64,000 bases of DNA from contig CANTFL010000136.1 of NCBI GenBank assembly GCA_947650285.1, positions 124,001 through 188,000 of the forward strand, written 5' to 3'. The position numbers and the translations under genes were made by a program. Source of the DNA: Hyaloperonospora brassicae. Taxonomy: Eukaryota; Oomycota; Peronosporomycetes; Peronosporales; Peronosporaceae. Below, one piece after another: positions 45,597 to 58,656 of the stretch. The notes under the pieces are model-generated. The model worked only from the letters and a program-made list of their open reading frames with translations, searched no databases and was not told where the DNA came from. Numbering within the stretch: the first letter of the stretch is position 1; every line of letters starts with the position of its first letter.

Positions 45597-47309
45597 CTTA
45601 CGTGAGATTTCGAATCTGATCACAGAGCCAAATTGAAGAACAGCTAGTACAAAGTTCTGCTCCAGATGATAGAGCAATTCGTCGACAGTCGTGATTTTCC
45701 TTCGCGATCAGACGAACCACTCTGCTGAAGTGCCGTTGATCACGCTCCCAATCGTAGGTACCATCGTTGTAGCCATCGTTTCATTCTTCCAGTTAACAAA
45801 GTCCACTATGCAATACTGCTGCACTTGTTCCTGAAACAGAGCAAACGATTTTTGCACTTGTACTCCGTAACGTGGTGTCTTCACCGCGTCCAGTCTTAAG
45901 TGTATAGTGTCGTTTCCTCTGCCATCTTCCGCATCATCAACTTGAGCATATTTGCCATGAGCTCCGCGTTTGAGGACACGTTCATAGCTACCCAAACAAA
46001 TTGCGAAGCTGTCTGCTCCGCAAGTTTGAAGTTTGCGTCGATTATAATTGAGGTCGAAGTTATACGGGATAGGGGTTCGGGTCGTGTCGTGTCGTGTCAT
46101 GTCTAATTCGAGGTCTGGGTCTGATGTACAGGTCAAATGACCAACAAGTGCTACCAGATGTGACGTTTAGCGAGGAATTTAAACAGTGAGTACATTAAGG
46201 TCCTTAGTTCACACTTCGATGTTAGTCTAAGCCTACTGAAGCATACATGGGTTCTCTTTAGGACCCGTAACGACTTCATGACTAGCGTACTTTCTTGATA
46301 TTGTAACGGATGCTTGAGCTGATATTTTGCCGTGAACCGTCACGTCGTCAGCCGTCAAGCCAAGTCCTACAAGTTGTACTTGCAGACTCACCGATCAACG
46401 CCTACGTCAAAGACCCAAAGAGTGCCTATCATCGAAGCTGCACGAACTTCACTCGCGCTCTAAGTGAAAAGAATCAGCTGACAAGCATTGCCCCGTCTTT
46501 TGGGACTTCTTACCATGCATCGCAAATCGATCTGCAGGGGTCCATCGACTCGACTAGAACTTAGTATCGCTCATTCACGTGCTGCAGCGTTTCGTTCGCT
46601 CATTCAGTCGTACAATTTTTGTACGCGAGGAACGTGTGTATCTATTACCTCATGTGGATGTCGCCGTTGATTCGATCTTGTCCATCAGAAAGTGGCCCAT
46701 CTACTTGACCTTTCATGCCGCTTTCTACTCCCAATAGTGTTTATTTAAGTGGGCGAATCCACGTTTGAAATGAGCGCTGCAAGTCTGGTGGTTTCAAAGC
46801 TTGGGCGGCATCAACAGGAAGCTTTTACCGTAAAGTTCCTGTGACAACTTGTTCACTGGCACCCGCCAAACAACTACGACTGCACGGATGGCGATGACCA
46901 AATTGCTGTATGCAGAAGACACCTTACTGAACCATTATCGTCATATTGTTAGTCTACTTTGTCGTCGACTTGCGCGAATGCAGTCGGTGCACATTGACGA
47001 GCAACTAGTGCCAACCACATTTGACTCGGTCCCACAACTGTTTCGGTATGATTCGGGTGAAGGAGGTTGGCCAGCGTGACAACAAGCAGCTCTTCTCGTG
47101 TTCGGTCCAGCCCAAACACACTTTGACAAACGAAATGCGCGAGACCATGTTCACCGCAGCACAAATGCGGTAGCTAGAGCGCCATGCACACAAGAACAAG
47201 TCTCGTTCGACAAATATCAAAACCTGTCGATAGAGCAGCAGTATCCGAGAAACGAACGGCTTGGTGCATTAGCTACTTGTGCTCCGGCACGGCGAACTTG
47301 TTGGGCTAC
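45597..47309. other. region between gypsy element and BRCT gene
   Basis: Holds unassigned open stretches: 45708-46136 (-, listed separately), 46310-46564 (+) and 46849-47079 (+). The part from about 46.9 to 47.3 kb on the minus strand may contain the last exon(s) of the BRCT gene (one stretch near 47150-47220 has flanking splice-like sites), but I could not join it in frame. Confidence 0.4.
45708..46136 (-). CDS. unknown open reading frame
   Basis: About 142 codons with balanced amino-acid use and several aromatic-rich blocks (CGADSFAICLGSYERVLKRG, QQYCIVDFVNWKNE). I do not recognise it. It lies just outside the gypsy element, could continue through the stop region leftwards, and may be a fragment of a host gene or another transposon. 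Low confidence that it is expressed. Confidence 0.25.
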   Translation of the reverse strand: MTCTSDPDLELDMTRHDTTRTPIPYNFDLNYNRRKLQTCGADSFAICLGSYERVLKRGAHGKYAQVDDAEDGRGNDTIHLRLDAVKTPRYGVQVQKSFALFQEQVQQYCIVDFVNWKNETMATTMVPTIGSVINGTSAEWFV

Positions 47310-50300
47310 CTCCATTCTCCAAGTAAAAGATACTCTCATCTTTGTACTTCAGCTGGCTGTAGTGCTCCTTCGATATCGCCACCACCCTCCTCTTTACCTG
47401 AGACGATGATATGTCCAGCACTTTTACGGGAGTCTTCGAAAGTTCAGGGTCGTATGGCTCACTGCTCAACAACGTGTCAATGACATATGGTCAGCAACAC
47501 GTGCAGTTTTTGGCAACCACATCGTGCGTCGTACCGTTTCAGCATGCCCACACGAAGCATGATGCGACCTTCATTGCAATCCTTCCGCCTTGACTGCGAG
47601 TCCACATCGCTGCAGTCGATTACGTAGATGCTGAGAATCTCACAGACCGAAAAAAGGAGGTAGTGATCAGCTGTGCTGCACGCGATATCCGCCAAGACCA
47701 GCTCCCCCGTGTACAGCTTTAGCGTGGTGCTGCAACATAGAAAGCGATGAGTCAAACCAACACGAGAGCAGCAAGAACAGAGTCGTGAACATACTTGTCG
47801 CTGTCGCCGATCTCGGTGCTTGCGGCAAACAATTCTCCTCTACCGACGCGGAGTGGCTCAAAGAAGGGCTTTCGTGGATCCACAAGTCGCTAAATTGGTC
47901 AAAGTCAGTATCCCATGAGACACAGCAGCCAGCTTTCAACGCAGTTGCTAGCGCGCACCTGGAGGATCACGCACTCGGTCACCCATTGGAAGCCTTTGAC
48001 TGGGACACCTTTCGTTTTCTTATAATATCGACACGTCTGCATTGATCCGCACATGGGATGCGCAATCACGTGAGCGAAAATGCACTGATGACAACAGACG
48101 TATTCGCTATCAGTAATGCTTACCGGTGTATACTCGTCGCACAATACCACATCTATGTCGCTGGTGTCTTTGGCGGTCAAATTCTACATACATGGTGTGA
48201 GAAGATTCAATCGTTATCGAGCGGATAAAGCACCCACCTCGTAGACAGCTTTTGCGCCACAAGCCTTCAGAATAAATGCTATCAGATTCATCTTGTCTTT
48301 CGCCTCCGATTTAGATAGTTGCGCAACATCGCTGGCAATACCAAAATTATAGCCTTCGAAGATGTAAAGCTGATCCAACACAAGTAACAGAGTCGTCAGC
48401 AAGCGCCTTATCACATCCGAAACACTAGCACGTACGTGTCTAGGGGGCAAACACTCGAATTTGCGAGTAGTCACAGAATAGCCTGTCGGAACTTGGTACC
48501 CATCAAATGGTATCACACATCCTTTTTCGATGCAATCCTTGATCCAATCCGTATGGACAACAGGGATCCCACAGGCAACGGCTTGCATAAACTTGCGCTT
48601 GCGCCACGATACAGGTGTAGCGATGACCACCGCCCTCAGGTTGCCTTTGAACAGGACGTCCTGGTAGCGCTCTGGGATTCTACCTCCGTGCCCTTCAATC
48701 AGCTCTTTCAAATTCTCTTCACCGCTCTTCACGAAGCCTGTCAAACAAAACTCAAATTTGTACTTGAAGAGAGTTCGAGATCGTGACGCATATACACGTT
48801 GAGAGGGTACTGGCGACAAAACTCGTGTCCGTGTCCGGGCTTTCGGAGTCGACGATGGCGTCGACTGCGTCGATCGAGTACAACGTCGTGCAAGAGACTG
48901 TGGAGTCCGTGGATCGCTGCGACCATTCTCGGTCAACGGCCCGTTGCCAGGAGAAGAGGAAATGCCGCGCTTTCGTTTCTTCATTACCGGAGTGAACGTG
49001 TTCTGGCTCGAATGATCGACAACTTGTACCAAGCATTCCAGTTTTTCCATGCCACTCGATAAATCAGACGTCGACGAGGACATACCGTTGGAGCTCGCTT
49101 GACTGGCGACAGCAACATCAGGGGCAGTGACTTCGTCCGTTGGTGTAGGCGTAGATGCTGGCTGATATATTGGGCTAGCGGATGACTGAAAAATGCGGGG
49201 CTTGTCACTTCCAGATAGGACTTCAAGCCTCTCAGCCACAAGTGTACCTTCACCACACAGACTCGCGCTCAAATGATGCTCGCCTTCCTGTGAGCTAGGC
49301 ATAGAACCGGAGAATTGAAGGCTGCGAATAGCTTTGGCATGATGATCGGTCCCGGCAATATGCTCTCTTGTCACTGGCTCGTCAATCTCCTCCACATCTT
49401 GTGGAGAAGCAAAGCCACGTTCGCTTACGGAGTCATCGCCAGTCTGAATGCTGCTAGGCTGCGTGGGCATACACTCGTCTTCATCACCTTCATTTTCGAG
49501 CACCTTCGACTCCAGCTCCACAGTTCCCCACGCCCCGCCGACAACGACTGATACATCGCTTGGCTCAGATTGACCAAAGCTGACTACTGGCGTTGAACGC
49601 TCTAGCAGCATAGCTTGCACTCCTACTCGGCTGGTCACCTTACTTTCAACACTCCGCTGCCCAGTCAATTGATCAGGCACGATGATATTGGCTAAGCGTT
49701 CTTGACTGCGAGCACAATCTGTAGCCTCTCTTCGCTCGCCGCTTGTCTTTTCAGGCAGCACTTTCTCATGAAAAGCGAATTCTGCGCCATCAAGCAATGC
49801 TGCAGGTCTTGATAGTGTGTGCACTTCCGTCTCCACATTGGAACATGCTGCATGGTTTCGAGTTTCTTCCGCATCAACATATGCCTCTTCCAGTGGCTGT
49901 GTGCAGTCCATCTCATCGTCGCCATCCGCCTCTCGAAAACTACCTCGAGCAACGACACTCTCTTCAGTCTCCTCCAAACTCCCAGCCGCCACGGTATTCT
50001 CTCCCGATTGACGCACAACCGCATCATTCGATGCAAGCGCAGTCTGAAAAGTCTTTCTCGATGACAAAGGATCGCTGTACCGCGAACACACCTGTATTGC
50101 GTCGTCCACAACACACTGCTGCTCCTTCTCTCGACTCTGCTGTTCAAGCTGCTGACCCGGCACTCGCTCACAACCCTCGGCCACGTTTTGATTTTGAGTT
50201 TGTCGTGCAATCTCTGTAGACATTACGGGTGAGCTCACCCATCTCTGGTCCTTAGTGCACGCCAACAACTCGTCATCACGACGACCGCCACTCTGCACCT

Positions 50301-50727
50301 TCTGCTCGCCTGCAGCTACTAAAACAGAGACGCTCACCACGTCCTCATCCACCTGCGTATCGGCGGCAAACAAGTCGTCACTAAGTGCATCGACACTCGA
50401 CGAACGCCGAACACGTCGACAGCTGCCATCGTCTCGCGTGGCGTCATCATTAGCCGCCACGTCCATGTCCAGCACGAGCTTCAGCGAGCATTTGTCTTGT
50501 TTCTGTGCTGCTGCAGTGTTCGTACGACCCGTAGCCGCGATGTTGTCAGTGTTAGGGGACACGTGATAGCCGAGAAAAGCATTTGGGTCGGCGCTGCACT
50601 GCTGCGACTCGACAAAGCTCTCACTCGGGTGCTGAGATGGACTCTTTGGCTGCACGAACGACAGGTCGGAGGCGACACCGGCGCTTGGGGAAGACGCTGA
50701 CGCCCACGACGTGGAGACTCCATCCAT
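47310..50727 (-). CDS. tandem-BRCT protein, 53BP1-like; 3' end unresolved
   Basis: Likely DNA-damage response adaptor of the 53BP1/Crb2 kind. Exons: 50727-48238 (830 codons), 48183-48124, 48036-47959, 47889-47795, 47729-47535 and 47461-about 47310; introns 54-87 nt. The long N-terminal region is disordered, acidic and has several SQ/TQ pairs, possible ATM/ATR sites. BRCT 1 follows (FKYKFEFCLTGFVKSGEENL, AVVIATPVSWRKRKFMQAV, GIPVVHTDWIKDCI). BRCT 2 is split by two introns (LYIFEGYNFGIAS, DIDVVLCDEYTP, GVPVKGFQWVTECVI). After the BRCT pair, 53BP1 normally stops, but here in-frame exons continue with VGRGELFAAS, LKLYTGELVLADIACS and SKTPVKVLDISSS, which resemble a BAH domain weakly. The final exon and stop were not resolved and may reach about 46.95 kb. 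No Tudor domain is evident. Confidence 0.8.
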
Positions 50728-53449
50728 TAGTCTGTCTCGGCACCGTTTCTTTTGGTAGTCGCTGCGAGTTGTGTGTGTGTGTGTGTATGTGTGCGGTCAA
50801 TTTAGAAATGATGAGCGTTTCGATGCGTTGCGGAACAGGTCTTAACAGAACGAAACGCAGGCGAAAGAAATGGACGGAATGAATGAACAAACTACTACGT
50901 ACTGAGCCTGATGTGCACCTCTTTTTGTGTTTTTTATCCTCCCGTGCCGGCCGGCGATGAGGAAAAACCTTTTTTTCCCGCTGCTGTCGTGCAAGCGATG
51001 GACAAAAAGAGCTTTGTTTGGTCGAGCAAAAGCAGCTCGTGTGTGTAAATGGTTTTGATCATATTCAGCATGGACTATCTGATTCTGCAGGTAGACACAC
51101 GATTTTACGTCCATTCGGTGCGTGTGAGAGACATTTGGATCATTTCCATACTGGCGAAAGCTGCAGCTCAATATGACTGAAATTGCTCGCAGGATATCAT
51201 TCACGTTGTCATTCGACATCGTTGCCACGTCAGACTTCAATCTTCGCACTCAGAAATATGGAATAAACCGAAATGTGGGCACTGACATTGGTTTCACTCA
51301 GTCCCATCTCACAAGCTACCCTGACATCCCACGGATACCCACAAACGATTATCTTGTTACATGCCCGTCCGGGCATTCCAATATACATACTACTTCTTAG
51401 ACCACCAAACCGCAACCTTTGTAAGCCAAGAGACATCCTTGCATTATACGAGCGATCAGGTTAGGTCAATAACGGTAAATTTTGAGGCATGCGCAGCCAC
51501 TACAAAAAAGCACATAAAACATAAGCAGGCTTCATCGGTTCTAAATAGCGAATGCACTGCGGCGCTTAATCCTGCTGATACGTGGAAGGTTGGACCGATT
51601 CAGCCAAGAAGTAACTGATCTACTATGGAACTGATCCAAAGGCTCCTGTGGTTTACGCATTTTATGCGTATGTACGCTTCATTACAAAAGTACACAAGCA
51701 TTACAGGCAGTAATTGCACTAAGCTTGTCTTACCTTTTACACAAAGCGCTAACTCCAACACTATTGTGTGGCCAAATTGAGCCGAATTTATCCCCGTTGC
51801 ACCTAATAGATCTTTGAAGTCCTTCCAATGTCCAAACACAAGATAAAAATGTACAAAATGGTCCGCGAGCTAGCCGAAGCGAAAGTGTATAGACTTTGGC
51901 ATCATAGAATTAGTCGGCAATCTCCACCAATAATGTGTCAGGTCGGGATTTAGCCGAAGCGCGATCCGTTCTACCGTTGAAGAAATTGCTTGATCACTTA
52001 GCCACAGCACAAAGTGGCAACGTGACAGTTGCCTGGTGCCAGACATACGCTCTTACACTGTAATCGGATCCTGATTCTTATAACTATTTATATGCGGTAA
52101 TTAATCGCACCTGAAACGTACTACTATGTAAGGTATTCCTAACCATTATTCAGATCCCGAGAAGCTATGCTATCAATACGCTTGCGTGAGGTGGCAGCCG
52201 GTGTATTGGCAGCCAATGTCGAAGCACTTTTGAAAGCCGCACTAGCCTTATCGTGCTCGACCTCTTACTTGCGATGTGATAGGCATAATATTCGTGGGTA
52301 TATTGCGCATAAGCTCACACATATCAGGCTTATGTACTGCACATATGTATGCTCCCATTAACATACAGAAACGCAAACGTAGTCATGCATTGCCGAATCA
52401 ACTACAAAGAGCGATCATGCATTTATTCTTTACCATTTGGAGCTTGCAAAGGCGTTCTGGCGTCGTCGTCACCGCAACATAAACAGCAACACTACAAACG
52501 ATACAGAAACACCATTATAAGCAAAATCATCAGATTTTATGGCTACTTATACGGCGGTATTCACAAAATATCTGATACTGATGCCTGATGATATGTCAGA
52601 GGTGTATCAAATATCAAGTAGCAAATGTAGTCGACAGGATAGACGCTATGCACAAATCTTCACGATTGGAGTCCATTCTTAGACAACTATTGCAATGGAA
52701 TGCTAGCTTGGATGATGCATTAGTATTGAGATAGGTATCAATGACAGTCTCATCCTACAGCCTGACATCCGCCCGCAATGTCCAGCTAATGTATCTAAAT
52801 TAGCTGAGTATATGGACTGACACCTATGGTGGACACAGAATCGTCAATATGCCGATAAAATTGAGATATCAGAATAATTTTGGACGCTGTAACCTTGTGG
52901 TAGTGAACCTAGTGAAGCTCATTGACTCTCACTCTTGTTCTGTGGCGTTTCTATGAGCTATTTAAGCTCATCACTTGGTATTCATTCCGTGCATGTATGA
53001 CGACTTCTCAATGCTATAGTCTCTTGAGCCACATCTGCGGAAGAGCGTGTTCTGAGTGTCTTGACGGGGCCTAAAGTTGCTTTTCACCAGCACCATCCAA
53101 TTATCGTGAGAAAGCCCATCGTATGATGCTTAGTCCAAAGTAAATGTAATGATATACCCTGTGTGGCATTTACTTACTAGAGCGAGCATCTTATCTTGCG
53201 TCTGTCTCTTATAAAGTTTATGTCACACATATAAAGCTTCCTTTTGTGCCTTGAGGAAAGTGCCTGGACAAAAAAGATATCGATATGTTCAATACAGTCA
53301 ATGTGTGTTTATTTGTCCCTGAGCTCAGCCAAACTGCGGTACCAAGACGCTTTGATGTCGAGTTGTGTATATGTTTCAAAAATCTATATCAGTCTTGATG
53401 TCAACAGAAACATACAAATCCGACTCTATGTTATACCTATAATTAAATT
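50728..53449. other. gene-poor AT-rich region
   Basis: About 2.7 kb upstream of the BRCT gene. The first 200 bp should contain that gene's promoter (a GT run lies around 50774-50792). Beyond about 51.2 kb the sequence is AT-rich with only short open stretches, and no domain or repeat family was recognised. Confidence 0.5.
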
Positions 53450-54620
53450 GGGCGAATAAAAATGCTGAAATTGGGAGAATAAAAATGCTCATTTAATCAC
53501 GAAAATAAAAAATGCCCCAGATCATTGTAAATTGAACAAATGTGCCCAAAATAATTGGAAAAAAATAAATGCCCACGTCCTAGTATACTCAAGTTTATGT
53601 GGCACGTATAAAATCATACGTCTTCAATCATTTTTTTTCATTTTACGGCCGTGACCAACCCCGTCCCTGTTACGGAAGCCGCTGAGAGGATTCTTTCGCG
53701 GGTGTACTGCGCTTACATCCACCAGTTGCAGGCGCAGATACGAGATATGAGGACGTAAACGCGTTTTCGTATCATCGGTCGCGGTCGTAAACATAGTCAG
53801 TCGGTTCTAATGTTGTCGATACTGGTGTTATTGTTTTTGTAACTATTGTTTCAGTTGCTATTGTTAACGTTGCTGCTGCAGTTGTTGTTGTAGGTGCTGC
53901 GGTTGCAATTTATGTTGTTCTACTTGTGAATTCGCAGTTCTGCGCTTACCCGCGCATATACGTCAACGTGGCCCTTCGCCTTTCCACAGCGAACGACGTT
54001 ACAGTCCCGTGTCGGCGACACGAGTCAGCGGGCGACGCCGACGCTCACCGAGTCCGTTTCGACGACGGCGGATTTTGAGTCGCAGTCAGAGCTGGAGTCG
54101 TGGACGAAGACGTCGGAGCTTGATTTGCAGTCGCAGCAACCGAATCAGCCGCAACTGACGAGTTAGTCGCGTGTAGAAGCAGGTAAAGGCACGAGATGCA
54201 GTTGATGCAGTGGATGGAGCCGCGTTCACCGACTCCCGCAACAACCGCGTGCTAATACTCAATGACGAATAGTGTACGTGTGTGTGTATCTAGAAGAAGA
54301 CGAGTGTGGTGCTGCTCCTACCGAGCAGCGTTTGTCACCAGTAAGACGGTTTGTCAAAACGATGGGATTGGAGCAACTTGCACTCTTAATTGCCAGCACC
54401 TACTGTGAGGGGCTTTAGTAGGTTCCATCGTGCATATACAAATTGCGGTAAGAACCATCGTTCCCAGAAGTGGAACTTGTGTCGATGTGCTGCGCTTACG
54501 TTGATCAAAGTGTGGCTGCATCGTGACATAAACTTGAGTAAACTAGGGATTGGGGCATTTTGTTTTCAATTATCTAAGGCAAAAACTTTATTTTAGTGAT
54601 TGAATGGGGCACTTTTTAGG
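53450..54620. mobile_element. candidate non-autonomous element with inverted ends
   Basis: The left 110 bp contain four or five degenerate copies of an AATAAAAATGCCC-like motif. The same type of sequence appears in inverted orientation at about 54545-54618: ATTTAATCACGAAAATAAA on the left matches the reverse complement ATTCAATCACTAAAATAAA on the right. The interior (53650-54260) is GC-richer and includes possible coding-like fragments, but nothing recognisable. The right end touches the MULE terminal repeat at 54621. Boundaries and family are inferred. Confidence 0.45.
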
Positions 54621-54712
54621 GGGCCGCTAAGTAGCCTTCAGTTTTCGCTAATGAGCCTTCACCCATACATTCAACAAGTTGTTGGGATTGAAGGTCTCTA
54701 CATTTTAAAATT
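54621..54712 (+). repeat. MULE terminal inverted repeat, left
   Basis: Begins GGGCCGCTAAG; the core GCCTTCAGTTTTCGCTAA is identical to the reverse complement of the right end. The match continues with GAGCCTTCAC, CCATACATT, AACAAGT and TGAAGGTCT. Confidence 0.8.
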
Positions 54713-55386
54713 GTATTGGCTTATTTTCAAAAAAAATAACGTTTATGCGTCTCATACCATCTAGTCAATCGGACATGTGACAACCTTCCTTTAAAGCCAT
54801 ATGAAAGGCCTCAATCAGCTTACAGAAGAGATAATTGATTCTGTGGAATAAGCCCGCCACGCGCTTGACGAGCTAACACTACCGGAAGGCTATCTTACAA
54901 CTATCAAAAGGAAACAAAGGGTGGGTACCGCAAGGACGGTGAGGTCAAAGCAGTGGATCTGCAATGCTCATGAAACGGCCGTCGACCTTTTTCTGGTACA
55001 TATTCAGGTAAAGCGCCTCTTCTTCAGCGCATTGGCTACAGCCGCGCCACTGCCTGCTCCTTCTCGGTCTCGATCACACGAAAGCGACGTCAAGAATAAC
55101 CAGACCAGTGGAAATTAAAAGTCACTCGTCGAGAGCATAACATGATCCCTTTGTATATATCAAGGTGCATCCACGTGTGCGTCCTCTGAAGGAAAAACAA
55201 GAGCAATAGGTGATTGCGAGTCTGCGTGCAGGCATCAGACCTGGTCGCATCGTTGCCTCCCTTCGGCGATCTGATATTGTGTGTGTTATTGCACGCGACA
55301 TATAAAACGCTTGCGCAAACGAGCGCCGCAGATTGATAGGATGAAGGTCTCCGCTTACACAATTGCTCAAAAGTCTAGCAACAAGT

Positions 55387-56900
55387 AATGAAAAAAGCAA
55401 CAGTGCGCCGTACTACGCGAAATTTAATGCTGAGCAGCAGCTCACGCACCTATTTGTCCTGTCTACCTTTGCCAGGGAAATCACTGCCTGTTTCAGCGCA
55501 AGTCGAATATTTTTGATTGACGCCACGCTCAAGACGAATTGATTTCGACTACCTCCGCTGCACATTGTGGGCGTAACTGCAACCAACAACAGCTACACTT
55601 TCGCCTATTGCTTTATGAGGAACAATACAAAAGGCGACTACATCTATGCGATGCAGAACCTGAGGCGGGTATTCGGGATGTTCGACATCGCTACAATAAA
55701 AACACTCGTTGTTGATCGCGAGATGGCAGTAATGAACGCGCTCGTTAACTGTTTCCTCTTTGCGAGGACACTGCTTTATACATGGCACATAAACAAGAAC
55801 AACATCACCAAGATGTGAAGCAATTTTGACTCCACAAAGGAGTTTAAACAGTTACAGCTCACGTGGAACTGCCTGTTACAAGCTCAATCAATGACAGAGT
55901 ATGACCGCCAGCTTGTTGCGATGAGGGTTGATCTACCATCTCATGGAAAGAAGTATCTGGATGATAATTGGATGGTTTACAAAAAGATGTACGTATCTTG
56001 CTGCTTGCGTGGTTGTCGACATTACGGTCATGTGACAACGTCACGTGTCGATAGCGCGCATGCGGCTATCAAGAAACGGTTGTACGGATCCACAGGTACA
56101 TAACATTACTTTGGACTCAATGGTATTAGTAGTTCGGCTATTTAATTATACATTTGCCCTTAGGCAATCTATGGTCGGTAAGAACGGATCCCGAATAGGA
56201 TTGCCACGGACAACTTGCTATAGTCAGCCATCAAAACGCAAGGAAACGCGCCATCGTTGAAATGAAGCTAGGACCTCTGTTTGCAGGAATCATGGGCAAG
56301 AATTCCGTTGCATGTGTACTGGCAGCACATCGTCAATGGATTAAAGAACTTGACCCAGGACTTGTCAGAATCTGATGACATATAGCATGGGACATCCTTT
56401 TCGTCACGTAACATTCAGATTGCATCGGCCGTTTACAGCACAAGCTTTTGGCCAGCACTAGTGGTTAATCAAACCTTTAACAAGAAGAGCTGACACCGAG
56501 ACAGTCACATATGCTGTTGCCTATTATGATACTGTGCTAAAAAGGACTTCTTGGGAGATATGTGAAGGCTTACGGACACCAGCAAAGGATGCTATACGAC
56601 CGTGATATCTATGCTCCAGATTCCGCAAAACGTGACATGTGCTATTAAGGACGCGCAGGCGCCCAACAGGTTCTGCCCGCCGCGATTTATCTCATTTTGA
56701 GCATGTAAAGAACGAGTTGAATCTCAAGAGACGTCGCGATGTGGAAGATGTGAAATTTTGAGTCACAACGCAAGGAAATGTCGTCAATCCGCACAAGCAA
56801 AAGCAGTGCCTGCAGCATCTCCATAATTGCGACAGATCGAAGATGTAGCGCATTTCAATCCCGTTCTTGATACTTTTAATGCTGCATCAAATGTTGAACT
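55387..56900 (+). pseudogene. MULE transposase remnant
   Basis: Plus-strand fragments in the order of MULE transposases. FLIDATLKTN, then a stop, then LPPLHIVGVTATNNSYTFAY, holds the first catalytic Asp; TIKTLVVDREMAVMNAL holds the second; LYTWHINKNNITK follows. Further on, HYGHVTTSRVDSAHAAIKKR is the well-conserved late motif, and a zinc knuckle CGRCEILSHNARKC is encoded at 56740-56783. Stops and shifts after 55818, 56103 and later make it inactive. The N-terminal DNA-binding part was not found. Confidence 0.82.
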
Positions 56901-57678
56901 GTGATGTAGATGTTGATTGTCGTTAGCAAAGGACATGTTCTTTTTACCAAGATGACATCACTATGTAAATAACTCTGTTCAACTACACATTAATTTTAGT
57001 CTTAATGGATCTCTAACAATCATTTAAAGCTTTTCACAATGAGTAATTCATGAGGATAGGTTTGTCATATCACCCAAGCACATCTAGAGGTTGAGAAGCA
57101 TAAATTGCATGTGATGTAATATCAAGATCGTATATTTACACGTTCATGTCTTACCCACCGTGACCAAGCCGATGCTAGCCTACATTTCAAGTTCTATTTA
57201 GTTTTCTATCATATTCAGCAAAATTGTGGAAAGTCTACGTTACCTCAGCACATAGATGTATTTACGATCGCAAACGAAGTCGAACAATTGAGTTTAAGCG
57301 ATGTCAAAGCAGCGCCAGATGGAGAACGAGCTGCAATCGACAGCAAGTTAGTCATTGACAAGAAGGCGGCCTCGGCAACTTCAAGACGGCTCAAATGACT
57401 CTTCGAACAACACAGTGTCCAAGACAAACAATTAATCGGATAATACAAACTCAGCGCAATGTCAGTTCATTATCCGACTACACCATCTTCATCATGCCTT
57501 ACAATAATTACATCCAAATATCACGGCTTCCAGAACCATCGTCGGCTAAAGGCAGGACATCAGTTCGCCCATTTCGCTCATCCTGTAGACAGAGTGAGCC
57601 AAACTGCAGCAGCTGTTCCCATGACCAAAATCAAATCAATACCCCGATGCATAGACAGCAGCCGGTGACGATGACGGA

Positions 57679-58293
57679 TCAACAGAAGCGCGAAAACACG
57701 TCCATGATCAGGTATCCAAGTGTCAGGAATCCGCTGAACGGCATGCTGCCGTTCAGCATAGCTGGCAGCAATCCATAGCTATCGCAATCTGTTATGGATC
57801 CTGCAAACATGATTGTTTCCGTCGCTGCGTTCACGTCATCAAAACAGACGAACACTTTCGTATCCATCCATCCGCTAAAATTAACGACGTCCGTCACATT
57901 GACGCTCACTGAGGGCGTTGAATAGTTGTCCAGGCGAGACACAAAGCGCCCGACATTGTACATGCCATCGAGCTCTAATCCTTTCGTGGTTCAATAGGCC
58001 AGAATATCAATCTTAAACCGATACTGCTTCAAAACCCTCCAGAGCTGTCCGCTTGTGTAAAAAACGACGACCTGTATTTAGCCGCTCATGTCCTAGGTGA
58101 CGTTGGTCGGTGATAACAGCTTCCAATCGCATTCACATAAAGGCACCCTGTAGTTGATCTTGATAAGGGAGATTGGATCGACAGCATTATGCAGACAAAG
58201 TCCAGGCAGTAGCCGAAGCACCAGCGACGGCAACGCCTGACGAGCGGGAGGAGGAGTGACGGTATTGTACAATCCTAGCTGTTTTGTTGGCAA
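57679..58293 (-). pseudogene. unassigned coding fragment inside the MULE
   Basis: Minus-strand open segments 58293-58093 and 57963-57679 have coding-like composition: DPISLIKINYRVPLCECDW, then FVSRLDNYSTPSVSVNVTDV and GWMDTKVFVCFDDVNAATET, plus a hydrophobic C-terminal stretch. They run opposite to the transposase and do not resemble transposon proteins I know. A captured host gene fragment (Pack-MULE style) is one explanation. I cannot name the source gene. Confidence 0.35.
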
Positions 58294-58346
58294 AAATAAA
58301 AAGCGCTGAAACTAGAGTGGTCCATCACTCCGTTCCGCACTATTGA

Positions 58347-58351
58347 GAACG
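58347..58351. repeat. copia 2 target-site duplication, left
   Basis: GAACG directly before the left LTR, repeated at 63733-63737 directly after the right LTR. Confidence 0.9.
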
Positions 58352-58643
58352 TGTTGGAAATGTTGGAATGAGTGCAAGGGCACGAAAAGACGATCGGAGT
58401 GTTTGGCCGGTGACTTGGGGTTTATTTGGGACCATGATGTCATAAACTCGCTGTGCGCAGAAGGTGGACGCAGACTGACAAGCAGAATAGTGATTTTATC
58501 GGGTAGTCAGAATGCGTGCGAGATAGATGACTGGAGCATAGGGCTTTGGCGAGTACGGAAGAGAATAGAAAACTAGTAAGATGCGATTTTGAATCTTATT
58601 GTTCACCTACCGCTTCCTTCTCGCAACACGCATCTTGCCTACA
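58352..58643 (+). repeat. copia 2 5' LTR
   Basis: 292 bp, starting TGTTGGAAATG and ending CCTACA. Differs from the 3' LTR at two positions within the first six bases, at an AG/GA pair near base 20 and at one site near base 85; the rest is identical. Confidence 0.95.
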
Positions 58644-58656
58644 GGTTTCAAGTCCA

